From: Turbatrix aceti
Lineage: Eukaryota; Nematoda; Chromadorea; Rhabditida; Panagrolaimidae
Length of the DNA stretch: 64,000 nucleotides
Assembly (NCBI GenBank): GCA_963969345.1
Contig: OZ017768.1
Location: 744,001 to 808,000, forward strand
Direction of reading: 5' to 3'
The notes beneath the pieces are model-generated. The model was given only the letters and a program-made list of their open reading frames with translations, had not been told where the DNA came from and made no database searches. This document shows, piece after piece, positions 35,239 through 47,699 of the stretch (its first letter is position 1; each line of letters begins with the position of its first letter). A program made the position numbers and the translations under genes.

Positions 35239-38200
35239 TGCAGAAGACCAGCAAAAATTCGGTCACAAACAAATCCCTAAATCCAATTTTCTGACGTTTT
35301 TCAAACTCCTTTTCTGAGCCTTCAACGAACGAACGACCATTTATAATTTTGATAACAAAAAAAGTATTACAGTAAAAGTAAGAATATTGAATTTATAAAC
35401 TCCAGATTTGATAAGGTTAGCAGATGTCACGTCTAGTTGCAGTCGGTACCGTTAGCTGAAGTTGGTTTGTTGTGGTAATTAAATTACCCTAATAAGGTTT
35501 GTGTTGCGTTCTGTAGCTTTACATTTGCTTTATGGAACTTTTATGGAGATTGGTAAATTAAATTTTTAGCAATATCACGTGTTTTAGAATGTGTATAGCG
35601 GAACGCGTAATTAAGTTACGGTACTCGGAATACTCGTATACCTTATGCGTCATCCGATGCAAAAAAAACCGTTTCTTACTTTAAAAAAAAACAATTTTAT
35701 TTTATTTTTTAAAAGAAAAAATTGTGAGGAAAAAATTGTTTTAAAAGGAAAAATTGAAAAATAGTTATCCGGAAAAACATATCTAGGATAGGAAGTCACA
35801 AATGACCGGATATCCAATGTCTTCGACTTGATTGCTGAAATATAGGGAGGATTTCCCTTTCCTTGTGGTTCACAGAAAAAAATGTATATTTAAACTATGT
35901 TTGATTAAAAAAACTAAATCTGAGGCAACATTTGATCAGTGACCATCTTCTGCACGCCAAAAAAGAACAAATTACATGTCATCGCCTGACTCACGAGTAA
36001 TAACCCGCTTCGGCTGAAGGTTATTCATGACCTCATTAAAAACCGTCATGTCATCGGATTTGAGTTTTATGTACAAAAAAAAGATTTTTTAATCTGAATT
36101 TTTTTGCAATTTGAAAATTGCAGTTTGAGCAAAGATCACTGATTAAATGATCAACGAATCCGGTTTTCTGTTTTTTTGAAGTAAAAAATGAGCGTGATCA
36201 ATATTCTTGTGCCTAAAAAATTGAATTCAACAAAAAAATTTTTTTTGTTTAATTAAAATTCAATTTTTTTTTATCTTTTGATGATTATAAAATGCCGAAT
36301 TTAAAAACAACGGCATCATCGGGGCTGTATGACATTTACCAAAGGCATTGGCCGTCTCGGCGAATGCCTGGTTATCCGGATGAGAAAAATGACAGGGCAA
36401 GGAAGCCGGAAAAGTCACTTCCCTCTTCCTTCCTCTCTCCTCTGCCGAGCAAGAAAGAGCAAAAGCAGGGTGGTGCTCTTCTTCATTATTCTCCCGACGG
36501 CAATGCTCACCCTCTCTTTTACAGCCCGCAGATGCTTTTTATGCTAGTGGTTCGGCAACACGCGACTCTTCTTTGGCTTGGGCGAGGGAAAAAAGCCGGG
36601 CACTGCTTGCCCACTTGGCCCTAGATGGGACGTCTGCAGCTGGCTGGCCCGGCCTCGCCGGGCGCTTTTTTGAGAGTCATACTACTTGCAAGCTCAGTTG
36701 TAGCCTGTGCCCTGAAGCGTTTTCCTATTTTTTGTCACTTGGCGCACTCGGCAGGCGTCTGTCGTCTATTAGGTGACTCGTGGTCGCGCGTGTTGACGAC
36801 GCACTTTTTTTTATCTTTCTTCGGCTCGCTTACATTGCGTGTGCCAGGTAGAAAGAAGTTAACGCAATTTTCTGGAGTGTTTTGCGTCACTAACTCGGTT
36901 TTCACGCGACTTATAGGGTTGTACCTACAACTTGGGGTATAATTCTCATTTTATTGCCCTTTTTGTGCTTTTCGTTCGTTCTGCCAATCTGTCTTGGTCT
37001 TGGTGTCGTGCTTACCTGGCTAAACTCGGAAGTTTAGTACACAACTCACGCTTCTACAATTCAACAATTTTGAACCATAATTTACGCTTTTCACCCCGTG
37101 CTGCTGCGTCGAATGCCGTCGTCTACATGATGCACCATCGTAAGTGTTCTGACACAAAGCATTGTTCTCCTGTGCGCCGAAAAATGCATGACATGGTTTT
37201 GATGGACCCACTTTAATTGGAGTGGTCCGGTACGTATTGTCTTTTTTTGGGGCGTGGTACAAAGTTTATTCCATAGTTAAAGCAAACAAGTTGGGAACAC
37301 AGAGGAAGGTATTATTAGTATTTGTTTTCATGGAGGAAGAAAAGAAAAAAGGTCGGTTTTTTGTTGACTTGTACCAATGTTCATTTTTAGTGCCAAAATT
37401 GTTTTAGCGTACTCAATCACAATTTTTTTTTCTGTTTTTAAAAACATTTGTACAAAAACTAAAATTGCGTTTTTGATTTCATTTATACATTTTTTTCCTA
37501 TATTTTCCAACATTTTCAACAAAACGCAAACACAGCCGAAATTTTTTTTATCCAAAAAATTGCGTGCAATCTCAACCATACTAGTTGAGATTGCGCATAT
37601 TAGAGACACCTTTGAACACGCATGCATCACGTTTTGCATTCTTTTTCTATATTTTTTTCGCTGAAAAAGCTTCAAAATTTCCTTGTAGGCAAAAATGAAG
37701 TTATGAAAAATTTATTTACGCTATTTTACAAGAAACAGACACGCGACTGACTGACTCATAATGCTTTTCCATCTGGGTTTCCTAGACTTTTTTGTTACTC
37801 AAAATAAAAAAAAGTGTTGGCCATCGGCAGACATGTTTTTTGTTTGCTGGTCGATGATGATTCTCCCGAGAGAGAAAATGGCCAGTCGAAGATGACACAG
37901 CCAGATGCGTTTTTTTTTATTTTCGCGCCAGGCTGCACTGTCAATTGTTTTTACGGCCCATAAAAACCACGTGGCTTTTTTTGGCTTACATAAAAAAATT
38001 CAAAATTGCATAAAAAAATTCGGTATACTCGAATTTACAAAAAATGTTAGCCTATGAATAATTTCTGTTCTGGAAAAAAAATATTATTCCAAAAAAAGCA
38101 AGGTCGTTCGTGCCAATGAAATTCGATATACTATGGAAGACAAAGCCAATGAAGCAAATAAATTTGAAATGTCACTGCATAATATTTATTAGCCCTGTGA

Positions 38201-38589
38201 AGCAATCTCTTTTTTCTAAAAAAGTCGAATTGGTTGTTACGGAAAAAAATATTTTTAGTTATAAAAAAAATGTGACGTTTACAATTTTTAGATTTTTTGT
38301 AAGCAAAAATATAAAAAAAGTGTCTGTACAATTTTCGTAAATTTTGCTGCATTGTTCGTATTGTCAACATAATGTTAAATATATTTTTGAAAATGCGCTG
38401 CGGGGAATCAGGATTAAAAAAATTTATACTCTACGACAAAAAAGTGCACACTGTGTTTAAAAAATGATCCATACAGTTGTGCTCGACTGATGTAACCAAA
38501 TATCCCAGCTAATCCGCGCAAAAATGGTTAATAAAGTTTAAAAATCCCCCCCAAAAAAATATGCTGAAACAATTTTTTGACACTTTCAG
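35239..38589. other. Long intergenic region, no gene recognised
   Basis: 3.3 kb of mostly AT-rich DNA. A more GC-rich part at about 36290-37260 has short open frames in several phases but none with convincing splice sites or family similarity. A missing first exon of the cathepsin gene may lie near the right end. Confidence 0.4.
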
Positions 38590-40188
38590 AACAATCCTCG
38601 GACTCCGAGGTCATCATCGCGGAAGAATCAGATGGCACGCGGCACAAGGTGATCCTGCCGCCATCCGTCACAGCGCGCTCCATCTTTCCCCGTCGCCCAA
38701 AATGGGACCAACACTTCAGCTGCCTCATGTTCGGCGTCATTGGCTGCGGCCTCCTCCTGCTCACCATCATCCTCATTGCTACGTCGGCTGAGACTTGGTT
38801 TTCCAGCCGTGATTCTGATGGTTCACCCGACGTCTTGAAGATCGCCCCCGATGGCATAGATTTTGAGCAGCACTCTGACGAAGACGAAGCGTATCACCGA
38901 GGAATCGTCGAGGAAGTCAACTCGAAGCAGTCTTCTTGGCGTGCTGAGTACAATAAGTTTGCATCTAGGGTGTCGTCAGCGCTTTTGGTTTATCCGGACA
39001 CACAGAAAACATTCTGGAAGCAGCACTCTTCTGAGCCCGAAGAAGTGCAGAACAGAAAGTTGCTCGGAGACACGATTGCTCATGTCAAGTTGGTTTGACC
39101 AGAGTTTAGGACATTTTTTACGGTGAAATAATTTTCAGAGAGCTGGAAAAACTGGATATTGACATTCCTCAATCCTTTGACGCAAGAATTCACTGGCCCA
39201 TGTGTCATACAGTACACCGGGTGGTCAACCAGGGCGGATGTGGATCCTGCTATGTTAGTAAAAATATATAATAATTTTTTTGTACACATTTTATAAAAAA
39301 AATATATAGAAAAAAATTTATATCACTTTAAAATGTTTTATTATACATATATTATAAACCGTATTCAGGCAATGGCAACAACTGCAGTAATCTCAGACCG
39401 GATTTGCATAAAATCAAACGGCACCCAGCAACCCATCATCTCAGCGCAAGACCTCATCAGCTGTTGCCCGGATTGTGGAGGTTGCCACGGCACGCTCTGG
39501 GCGCTGCTCTCGTTCAATCACTGGCTGACCCATGGCATTGTATCCGGTGGCGCGTACGGTTCGTACGAAGGCTGTAAGCCTTACGCTCAGCCGCCAAACT
39601 GCGGATGGCCCTGCTCAACAAAAACCTATGCAAGCACGAACCACGAAAAGATGGTCTGCCATCGATCGTGCCAAAACGCCTTCGGCGAATCATATGAAGA
39701 CGATCTCTATCAGGGAGAGTCGGTGTACTGGATTAAGGTCTCCGATGCCAACGTTGCCAGCATGCCATTGCTTTCACACGCTCTGAATGCGTCCAAGTGT
39801 AAGTTTCTGTACTTCACGGTCCTGACAAGATTATTTTACAGTGTCCAGCAATGAATTAATCAAACGAGAAGTCATGACCAACGGCCCGGTACTCTCGTGT
39901 TTTATCGTGTACGAAGAGTTTCAACACTACAAATCCGGTATTTATTTCAATCTTTTTTGCTGCAACACGGATTTTTTTTTTACAGGAATTTACGCATCCC
40001 AAACTTCTGAAAGCAAGGATCTCTACGGTCATTGTGGCAAACTCATTGGCTGGGGCGTTGATTCAATAACAAACAAGACTTACTGGACGTACATGAACAC
40101 TTGGTCCCGAGCATGGGGTGAAGATGGTTTCTTCCGCTCTTTTGAAGATCCCGAAGAAGTAGCAGCCGGTATTCCAATGCTGCATTGA
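38590..40188 (+). CDS. Cathepsin-B-like cysteine protease with membrane anchor (5' end incomplete)
   Basis: Papain-family protease (C1A). Exons 38590-39088, 39139-39253, 39369-39798, 39842-39937 and 39986-40188 join in frame. The first listed exon opens at an acceptor (ctttcag) in phase 1, so an upstream exon with the ATG is missing. The active site is GGCGSCYAMA with the Cys codon at 39248; Tyr replaces the usual Trp. The His is in GHCGKLIGWG (codon 40030) and the Asn in NTWSRAWGEDGFF (codon 40096), so all three catalytic residues remain. The C-terminus VAAGIP is typical of cathepsin B. Unlike secreted cathepsin B, the N-terminal part holds a hydrophobic segment (CLMFGVIGCGLLLLTIILIA) about 45 residues in, after a charged stretch. 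That predicts a type II membrane protein. The occluding-loop region lacks the His-His pair, so exopeptidase activity is doubtful. Confidence 0.88.
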
Positions 40189-40435
40189 GGTGTAAAGAAT
40201 TTTACTCTGACATGAATTTAATTGTCTTTTGAATGACTTTTTAATATCGTCCGCATTTTTTACACGAGTATTTCTATTATCTTTTCTAGTCATGTGAACT
40301 ATTTAAAAAAATCTTCGGTGAATTTTTAAGTTGTATATATACATATTTAATAATTGATATTTATTTTAAACAATAAAAATATTTACGATTGTGAAAAAAA
40401 AGTTGGATGATTATATTTAACTGCATTTTAACCAG

Positions 40436-40630
40436 CGCGCAAGCGCGCTGGCACGGCCACGTCCGCTCGGTCGCCGCTCCGCGGGCGCTTCGCGCCCGCT
40501 TCGCAGGCTCCCTCGCTCCAACTGGTTCTTGCCACGTCCGCTCGCTCGCTTCGCTCGCTCGCTCCAACTGGTTCTTGCCACGTCCGCTCGCTCGCTTCGC
40601 TCGCTCGCTCCAACTGGTTCGTTCCCCAAT
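40436..40630. repeat. GC-rich 46-bp tandem repeat
   Basis: A unit beginning gctccaactggttcttgcca and containing cgctcgctcgcttcgctcgc recurs at 40515, 40561 and 40607 (the last one partial), preceded by related GC-rich sequence from 40436. Composition contrasts sharply with the AT-rich surroundings. It lies between the protease and the first receptor gene. Confidence 0.9.
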
Positions 40631-40786
40631 GTAACGGGAAAAGTGTTGTAGGTCTAAGTTTTTTTAGGAAAAATATCTGAGTATCTTGGTCTAGCCCTGC
40701 GGGTTATATTCATGGATCCATGTTTGGTTTGAGAGCGTCTATAGACTATTATATAACAACAGAACTTTTCAGAAAGAGCGTACAGT

Positions 40787-41766
40787 ATGCCAGAAGTATT
40801 TGAATACATTGACTTTACGGCATTTGGCTTAAAGTTGCTCAATACTGCCACAATGATCATCGTCTTATCTTTCATGATACAAAATATGTGTTCGAAGCAG
40901 AGCATTATGCGAACACCTTACTTTGCTGTTTTTATCTCGGGTTGCACTTTCTATGTTTTTGCTGCGGCGATATACACATTAATATTTTTGAACCCTGATA
41001 ACATGCTGGTGAGACTCTTTGATATGAATGATTATTATGACTTTTTTATGGGAATTTGGTTTGCATTTATGGCTTTTAACAGATTTACAGGTAAGTCTAT
41101 AAAAATTTAAAACTAAGTTTATGTATTTGAATCACACGTCTTGTAGCCGTAATCCTGTGGCGCCAAATGGACAAGATTTGGAGCAGTAACTTGACTTTTG
41201 TATATATAATTTTTATATTCCTTTATTCGGCGGTAATTTCTATATTCGGTCAACTGTGTGCAATTGTATTTGCTATGTGCGAAGTGGTTGTGCATTTTGA
41301 TGCAAGGTTTATCGAAACCAGATTAGCTGTAGTTTCAAACGTTTTTACTACAACACTGGCAACAATATTTTGTTTGTCAGCGGGTCTAGCCAGTAGATTT
41401 AGAGAGAAATCCACGCTTGGAGTTAACATACCTCCACAACAAAGAAAAGCAGAAAACACGCTTCTCATTCAGACTTCCTGTTTCGTTTTGTGTTACGCAA
41501 TTCGTACTGCATTCATTGTGATAACCAATTACATATTAATCAATGCAACGCCCATTATAGAACTCAATGAATACAATCGATTGAACACATTAATGCAACT
41601 GTTCGCTTTAGCATCGATGTGCCAATTGATACGTGAACTATCTGTGTTAACACTGATTGCACCCTTCATACTGTGTCAAGCATGGCGAACAAAATTGTTT
41701 GCATTTCAGAATACTACAAAAGTGTTTCCAATTTCCAACGCACGCGATCGCAAACAGATTGCATAA
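40787..41766 (+). CDS. Nematode seven-transmembrane receptor, paralog 1
   Basis: Likely a chemoreceptor-type GPCR in the plasma membrane of sensory cells; ligand unknown. Exons 40787-41090 and 41147-41766 join in frame to 307 residues. Hydrophobic segments at about 12-31, 45-68, 84-106, 117-141, 160-180, 210-233 and 255-280 give seven passes. Family landmarks shared with three other genes in this window are MAFNRFT before the intron, then AVILWRQMD, GLASRFREKS, QQRKAENTLLIQTSCFVLCYAI and RELSVLTLIAPFI. The intron is 56 nt and lies at the same phase and position in all four. A tttcag acceptor ends at 40770, 16 nt before the ATG, a good SL trans-splice site. It resembles nematode serpentine families in general; I cannot assign the subfamily. 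Confidence 0.85.
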
Positions 41767-42119
41767 AAACATAAAAACTTGGCCTCGTTGCTTCCGTCAT
41801 TCACACATTTTACAAAAAATGCAGTTCCTTGTACGATTATTGCTTATATGTAAATATAAAATATATCACATAAATATACAAATTTAGGATGATTTTGTAA
41901 TGTTTTTTGTTAACATTAAACTTGAATCAACAAATTGAAAATTGTACAAAAACAGAAAAACAGGCATAAGAAAAACAGAAATCACCTCTTGCTTATTTAT
42001 TACATAGCCTTTTCATGTTCTTATATTTTTTTGATTTATTTAAATCTGGCGTCCTTCAATCCTATAACTAATTTTTCTGCCACATCAAAATTTATAACCT
42101 TCAAGTAAAAACGTACATT

Positions 42120-43130
42120 ATGTCAGACATAATCGAATATATTGGCTTCACATCTATCAGTATCAAGGTAGTCAATTCAATCATTATTGTTTTCGTTCTG
42201 TCTTTCATGACACGAAATATGCGTTTTAAGAAAAGCACAATGAGAACACCGTATTTTGCTGTTTTCATTATAGGATGTATTTACTATGTTTATGTTGTAA
42301 CAATATACACTGCACATGTATTTAATCGAGAAAGTACAGTTCTGCATTATATCGATACAGGGAATCATTATGATTACTTTCTCGGCGTTTGGTTTGCTGT
42401 TATGGCATTCAACAGATTCACAGGTAAAATTAAAAAAAAAGTTTTTTAAAAGGATTCAACTTACAGCAGTAATATTATGGCGCCAAATGGATAGGCTTTG
42501 GAGCCCAATTCTTACAATTGCTTACATTATCCTTATGTTTATTTATCCTGTCATTTTGATTTTTCTTACTTCATTGTGTGTATCGTTATTTTATTCATGC
42601 CAAGAAGTAGTTTATTTTGACGCCGAATTTGAAGAAAGCAAATCGGCCGTTGTTTCAAATGTTTTAGCCACGGTAACAGCAACAAGTTTATGCTCATCTG
42701 CAGGTCTGGCTAGTCGATTTCGAGAAAAATCCACAGAGGGAGTTAGTGTACCCCTTCAACAGCGGAAGGCTGAGAACACGCTCCTCATTCAGACGTCCTG
42801 TTTTGTGTTGTGTTATGCAATTCATACTGTATTCGTAGTTATGGCCAATTACTTTGTAATCAGATGTCCGGACATGATAATAGAAAGCATCGGTTTTGCT
42901 TTGATAGGCCAGTTACTACGCGAACTCTCCGTATCGACACTCATAATCCCGTTTCTTATCTGCAAGTCGTGGAGAGAGAAACTCTTCTCTTCCCAAAATC
43001 CAATCGTAGTTGTTCCCCAGAATTTAGCAAACCGTATTACGCCACAGGTAAAGTTGTTTACTAGCTCGTTTCAGATTACAACTTTTTTTACTTTTTTTAG
43101 CGTTTTGTGTTTTCACCGATGACATTGTGA
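42120..43130 (+). CDS. Nematode seven-transmembrane receptor, paralog 2
   Basis: Exons 42120-42423, 42467-43047 and 43101-43130 join in frame to 304 residues. It is collinear with paralog 1 (MSDIIEYIGFTSISIKVVNS; VMAFNRFT; AVILWRQMD; RFREKSTEGV; QQRKAENTLLIQTSCFVLCYAI) and keeps seven hydrophobic segments. The last exon encodes only RFVFSPMTL. This splice is inferred from cag|gtaaag and ttttttag|cg, and the two minus-strand paralogs have a similarly tiny last exon; without it the frame would run to 43122. It lies 350 bp after paralog 1 in the same orientation, so the pair is a tandem duplication. Confidence 0.85.
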
Positions 43131-43765
43131 CAATCAAATACTCAACTTTTTTATGTTCAAATTTTAATATCGTTTTTGCAAAATATGAATTTGTGTTCTG
43201 TATTCTATAAAAATATATTGATAAAAAACAGATGCGGCGCTTCCTGGTGACTGCAGCTCAAAGTCATACGACTTGGAGGTTAACTGACAGGAACAAGTAT
43301 GTGTACCTTGAACACATAACCTTTGTTGTCAAAGAAATACCTCACATCAGCATTGACTTTTTTATGATGATATTACGGTGTGCACTGTATATAAAAAATT
43401 ATCGTGCGAGCAAAATTATGGTAAGATAACACAGGTGCAAATCGAACCTGGTCAATGGTTTCATGTGAATGCAAAACAACCCATAAACGGATGTAACGGG
43501 TGTTTACAAAGCTGACGTCGCTATTCCAGGGTTGCAGCTGCCGTCAAGAGTCAGCGAGAATTAAGCAATACCAAAAAACACAGCCATTGTGGCTTAAAGG
43601 TACTCCACCCTTGGTTGAGTGATAACGATAACCTGAACGACAGGGTTAAAAAGACCGTTTGTTTCCTTCAATCATTTCATACCTCTGCAGTTGTTCGCTT
43701 ACTTTTCTTCCTTCCGTCATCGCTTTTGTTCCTTGTTCAAAATGGTTTGCAGTTTTTCCAACAGA
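43131..43765. other. Intergenic between receptor 2 and the CDF gene
   Basis: No gene recognised. A B-box-like gcaaatcgaacctgg at about 43438 lacks a matching A box. Right end contains the likely trans-splice acceptor of the CDF gene. Confidence 0.4.
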
Positions 43766-44972
43766 ATGAAGAAAAAGATTCTAGAACAGGTATCAACTTG
43801 ATTGTTTTTGAAGTTATGATCCTTGGAGTTTTTCAGTACTACGCGGAACAGGAACAGATGGTAGAATGGTACAAGCACGATACTGAAAATCTGCTTGAAG
43901 AAAATCGACAAGCTTTTGTAGATGAAGGCGCTCGGGACGACGCTAGTCGTTCTCGTAAGGACAAAATATTGGTTACTGTCATTTTTATCATCAGCTTTGT
44001 TCTTTTGTTCGCCAATTTGACAGCAGCAATTCTCAGCGGTTCATACTCAGTTCTGAGGTAATCAACATGTCATTACAAGCTTTATAAAGAAGTACCGTAT
44101 GCTTACATTTCAGCGCCGTTGTTGACTCAGCAATGGACCTAACATCGAGTATTATTATTTACATTGCCTTATGGGCGACAAAGAATACCAATATGTTTAA
44201 CTACCCTCGGGGTCGTCAGCGACTAGAACTCATAGCCGTCATTATGAGCAGCCTCGTCATGGGTAAACACACAAAAATATAATCCATTATCACTAGAAAA
44301 AATGATAACGCGTACTTTTAAGGAGTGGCCAATATCATGATGATAATCACATCCGTTGAATCTATTGTCGATGATTCTGTCGATCCCGATGCCAACCTTC
44401 CGACAATTGCTATCATGGGCTCAGGTGTTAGCATCAAGATTGTGCTCATGATTATCTGCTTCAAACACGGCACACCGAGTAGCAAAACCTTAGGCTTAGA
44501 TCAGAGAAATGACATGATCACCAGTATTGTCGCTTTTGGAGGCGCTTTCATCGGCGATCACTACTGGAAGTACGCAGATCCAATTTGCGCCATTCTGGTT
44601 TGCAGTTTCATTGCATTTTCTTGGTTTTCAAATGCCTTGGAACACATTCCGCTAATTGCCGGTCGCAGGGCACAACGCGAACATCTGAGTCGTATCTTGA
44701 CAGTTGCGATGAAGCACGACAGCCGGATCAAGTATCTGGATCACATCATGGTCTACCACGCCGGAGAAAAGGAACTTGTAGAGCTTCACGTTGTACTGGA
44801 CAAAGATCTTCCTCTCAAAGTTACCAACGACATTGCCGAATCGTTGGAACTCAAAATCAGAACTCTTGGCTTTGTTGAACGCGTTTTTGTGCACGTCGAT
44901 TACGATTGTGATGGTGACCATTTTACGCCCTCTCCCCAAGCTAAAAAAGAAGAGATTCAGAACAGTATATAA
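43766..44972 (+). CDS. CDF cation-efflux transporter, probably manganese type
   Basis: Membrane antiporter that moves divalent metal out of the cytosol. Exons 43766-43789, 43837-44057, 44114-44262 and 44323-44972 join in frame to 347 residues. The first exon is only MKKKILEQ and follows a ccaacag acceptor by one base, so SL trans-splicing there is likely. The N-terminus YYAEQEQMVEWYKHDTENLL matches the plant MTP8-11/Mn-CDF group, which has YY-Q---L--F-E-D. The metal-site motifs are D-x3-D in TM2 (VDSAMD, 44124-44138) and D-x3-D in TM5 (DQRND, 44499-44513). Zinc CDFs have H-x3-D there; D-x3-D is associated with manganese. A cytosolic C-terminal domain (residues about 255-335) follows the last helix. 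Introns are 47, 56 and 60 nt. Confidence 0.9.
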
Positions 44973-45075
44973 AACATATTTAGTTTTTGCATACAACAAA
45001 TTTGAATCACAAAGAAGTTTTCTAAATTGCCGTCATTTATAAATTGAACGCAACAGAAACATAAAAGTAAAGTGT

Positions 45076-45368
45076 ACGCAGTGGATGGTACAGAAATGGC
45101 GGGATCAGCGACCTATCTCCTCCGAACTTCTCCTCAAGGACATCGAGGACGATTTCGAGCTCTCCTCCACTTTACGCTGGGTCGATTCGCTCAACTCGGT
45201 GTTCAACAAGACGAAAACCAGACCACAGCAACGATGGGAAGAAGAAATCGCGCCCAAAACGAATCGAGACATTTACACCTACGTGGACATCATTTGTGCC
45301 TCCTAACATCTGGTCTAATGATAACTAACCACTGAGTAATGGTGAAATAAATAAATAAATAAATAAAT
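45076..45368 (+). mobile_element. 5'-truncated LINE fragment
   Basis: About 290 bp of the 3' end of the same LINE family as at 25533-26175, on the plus strand. It encodes WMVQKWRDQRPIS... to the C-terminal end with small deletions and frame changes, followed by the TAAA-repeat tail. I do not see a clear target-site duplication. Confidence 0.85.
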
Positions 45369-45406
45369 GTTGGTCAGTTATACGAAAAAAATATATATTT
45401 CTTTTT

Positions 45407-46314
45407 TCAATTTATCGTTCCTTTACCAATTGCGTGTATAAGCGTTGAACCATCCGTGGTATCAGCAAAGACGGCTTTTCCGTGATCCAGGAAGTCGTCC
45501 ACGGGAATTGAAAATAGTAAGTTCCAGCCGTCGCGGCTACTGATTGTAAAACTTGCTTTTGCGACTGTTAGTGCTAACGCTTGGTGGACTCCGTTTTTTC
45601 GTACCAACATTTCTGCGATTTTAAACAGGTATGCTCCAATTCCGATCCTGAAAATTAGCAATGCTATAACCAATAAAGAATCAGTGCATCCAACCTTCCA
45701 TAATCTGGATGAACACCGACAATTTCACCCATAATGACCTTCTTTGTTTTCGGATCCAAAAATCGTCCCAAATTAGCCTCAACCGCGGACAACATGACTT
45801 GAAGCTGAGCGGCACTCCGATGTTCTGCTCCAATCGCATCAATAGTCTTTCCATGCTCTTTTTTCCATTCAACAGGCTTTCCAGGTGTTAAGGGTCCAAG
45901 AACCTTTGGAATGTTATCGCCGGTCAGGTAATGCGTTAGCATAAATCCCACAAGTCTGTTGTTGTTTTCGTCGATTGCCAATAAACTTGCACCGCTTCCC
46001 GCGCAGTTCTTCACAATATCGTTTCCAATTGATGCAAGATTTTCGGGGGCAAAATCAGGTTTGTTGCAATAGAGTGGACACGTCGGAAAGAAGTACTTCA
46101 ACATTGCTGCGCTCAGAAGATCCCGATCATCGTCATCTGAGATTTCAACTCTTAGCTGGGTGTTCGAAAGCGTTCGGCGATCGACAACTTTTCGTTTGTT
46201 TTTCTCAAATCGAGTGTCGATTAAGAACTGTATATTTGAATTCGACGGCGTAGTATAGAACACCCGGCTACAAAGCGTGCTAGTTTTCAGGCGATAACCA
46301 GCAAACCGGAGCAT
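45407..46314 (-). CDS. GNAT-family N-acetyltransferase, paralog A
   Basis: Predicted acetyl-CoA-dependent transferase; substrate unknown. Exons 46314-45695 and 45647-45407 join in frame to 286 residues. The acetyl-CoA-binding motif A is split by the intron: VGVHPDYG then RIGIGAYLFKIAEML (R-x-G-x-G). The upstream part has the ERGLVGFML-like strand LVGFMLTHYL and the N-terminal LRVEISDDDDRDLLSAAMLKYFFP. The overall shape resembles the arylalkylamine-acetyltransferase-like GNATs of invertebrates, but the similarity is general. The N-terminus (MLRFAGYRLKTSTLCSRVFYTT) is basic with no acidic residues, so mitochondrial import is possible. A paralog with the same intron lies at 57445-58348. Confidence 0.85.
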
Positions 46315-46647
46315 GGCTGTTGGATTCTCGAGGTTTTAGGTTTGCTGCAAACAAACAAGGTAATACAAAACAGCAAAAAGGGTAAGAAATCCTTACTTTT
46401 AAACTACAAAAAGATTAGATAAGTTTACTTGAATCAGCCCGAGTACGACGAAAACAGAATTGACATCAACAACAATGATACGGAGCATCATGTCATAAAT
46501 GAGACTTATGCCAGCAGAATTTACATCATACCATATCGGTAATCTCTCCTAAGGTGTTGCATGTCACGAGTTACAAGACGAAAATTCACTAATTTAGTTC
46601 GGAGCGACCCGCGAAAACTGTGTTTTTGTGCGCTTCATTGAAAACAA
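46315..46647. other. Intergenic, no gene seen
   Basis: Upstream of acetyltransferase A and up to the MITE; presumably the promoter of that gene. Nothing else recognised. Confidence 0.4.
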
Positions 46648-46651
46648 TTAA

Positions 46652-47509
46652 CAGCCACTCCGTGAGCTTTTTTATTCGTAAGGTGGACCGTCCGACACAG
46701 GCATTTTACACCTTCCGATGTTTTGTGGCAAAATAGTAGGCACCTATGGGGAGGGTCCAAATCCCGATATCAAAAATTTTTTAGATGCCGGATTCTGGAG
46801 CTACGGCTTCTAGAAGTTTTCGACGTCAAATTTTCAAAATGCTTCAAAAATTCTGACTTTTGGTATACAGAGGTATCTTGGCACGAGAAATCTACTGGTG
46901 TATTTACTTTTGTCAAACAACATCTGATTTTTTTGAAAAACCATGTTTTATGGTTTTCCCGCCTTTTTTCATCCGTTGCTTGGCTCCAGCATCCGTATTT
47001 TACTCGCCGAGGCCGTTTTCACAGTGAATTCTAACAGTACATATTGTTAGCTCTCTCAAGAAGTCAAAGAAAAAATTTATTTGCATACCTTTTTTTCCAC
47101 AGAAACCATTTTGTAACGCCAACTAGGGTCAAAAACGGGCAAAACCGAGAGAAAGAAGAGAGCGGTATGCGTGCGTCGCGCTCGGCGCGCGCTCAACGGA
47201 CGAAAATAGGCGGGAAAACGATGAAACATGGTTTTTCAAAAAAATCAGATGTTGTTTGACAAAAGTAAATACACCAGTCAATTTCTCGTGCCAAGATACC
47301 CCTGTGTACCTAAAATCAGAATTTTTGAAACATTTTGAAAATTTGACGTCAGAAGCTTCCAGAAGCCGTAGCTCCAAAATCCGGCAACTAAAAAATTTTT
47401 GATATGGGTATTTGGACTCTCCCCCTAGGTGCCTACAATTTTGGCACAAAACATCGGAAGGTGTAAAATGCATGTGTCGTCGGAAATAAAAAAGCTCACA
47501 GAGTGGGTC
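46652..47509. mobile_element. TTAA-flanked long-hairpin MITE, copy A
   Basis: 858 bp flanked by TTAA (46648-46651 and 47510-47513). Ends are inverted: cagccactccgtgagctttt on the left and, reverse-complemented, gacccactctgtgagctttt on the right. Similarity continues inward for about 330 bp per arm (46652-46981 and 47190-47509), leaving a loop of roughly 210 bp. The arms include cttccgatgttttgtg and gacgtcaaattttcaaaatg. TTAA duplication is typical of piggyBac-type transposition; no transposase is present, so this is a non-autonomous element. Confidence 0.88.
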
Positions 47510-47699
47510 TTAAATTAAGCGGGCCAAAGCAAGCCGGGCCTGACTTCTTAAGCCTGGGCCGGGCCGCGGGCTTAAATTTTTAGCCCGTTTGATAACGTGG
47601 TTTCAAGACTCTTGTTTTGTTTTTTGAAGTATGAATAAAATGATTTGTCAATACTTAGTGCTAGAGCGAGATTGCAAATCAATACATCAAAAAACAATA

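Noticed and set aside
36292..36624. 110-codon plus-strand frame in the 36-kb region
   Set aside because: Overlapping frames are equally open because GC content rises there; no domain, no splice partners.
43430..43530. tRNA gene on the minus strand suggested by ccaggttcgatttgc
   Set aside because: Upstream sequence lacks an A box and cannot form the acceptor or anticodon arms.
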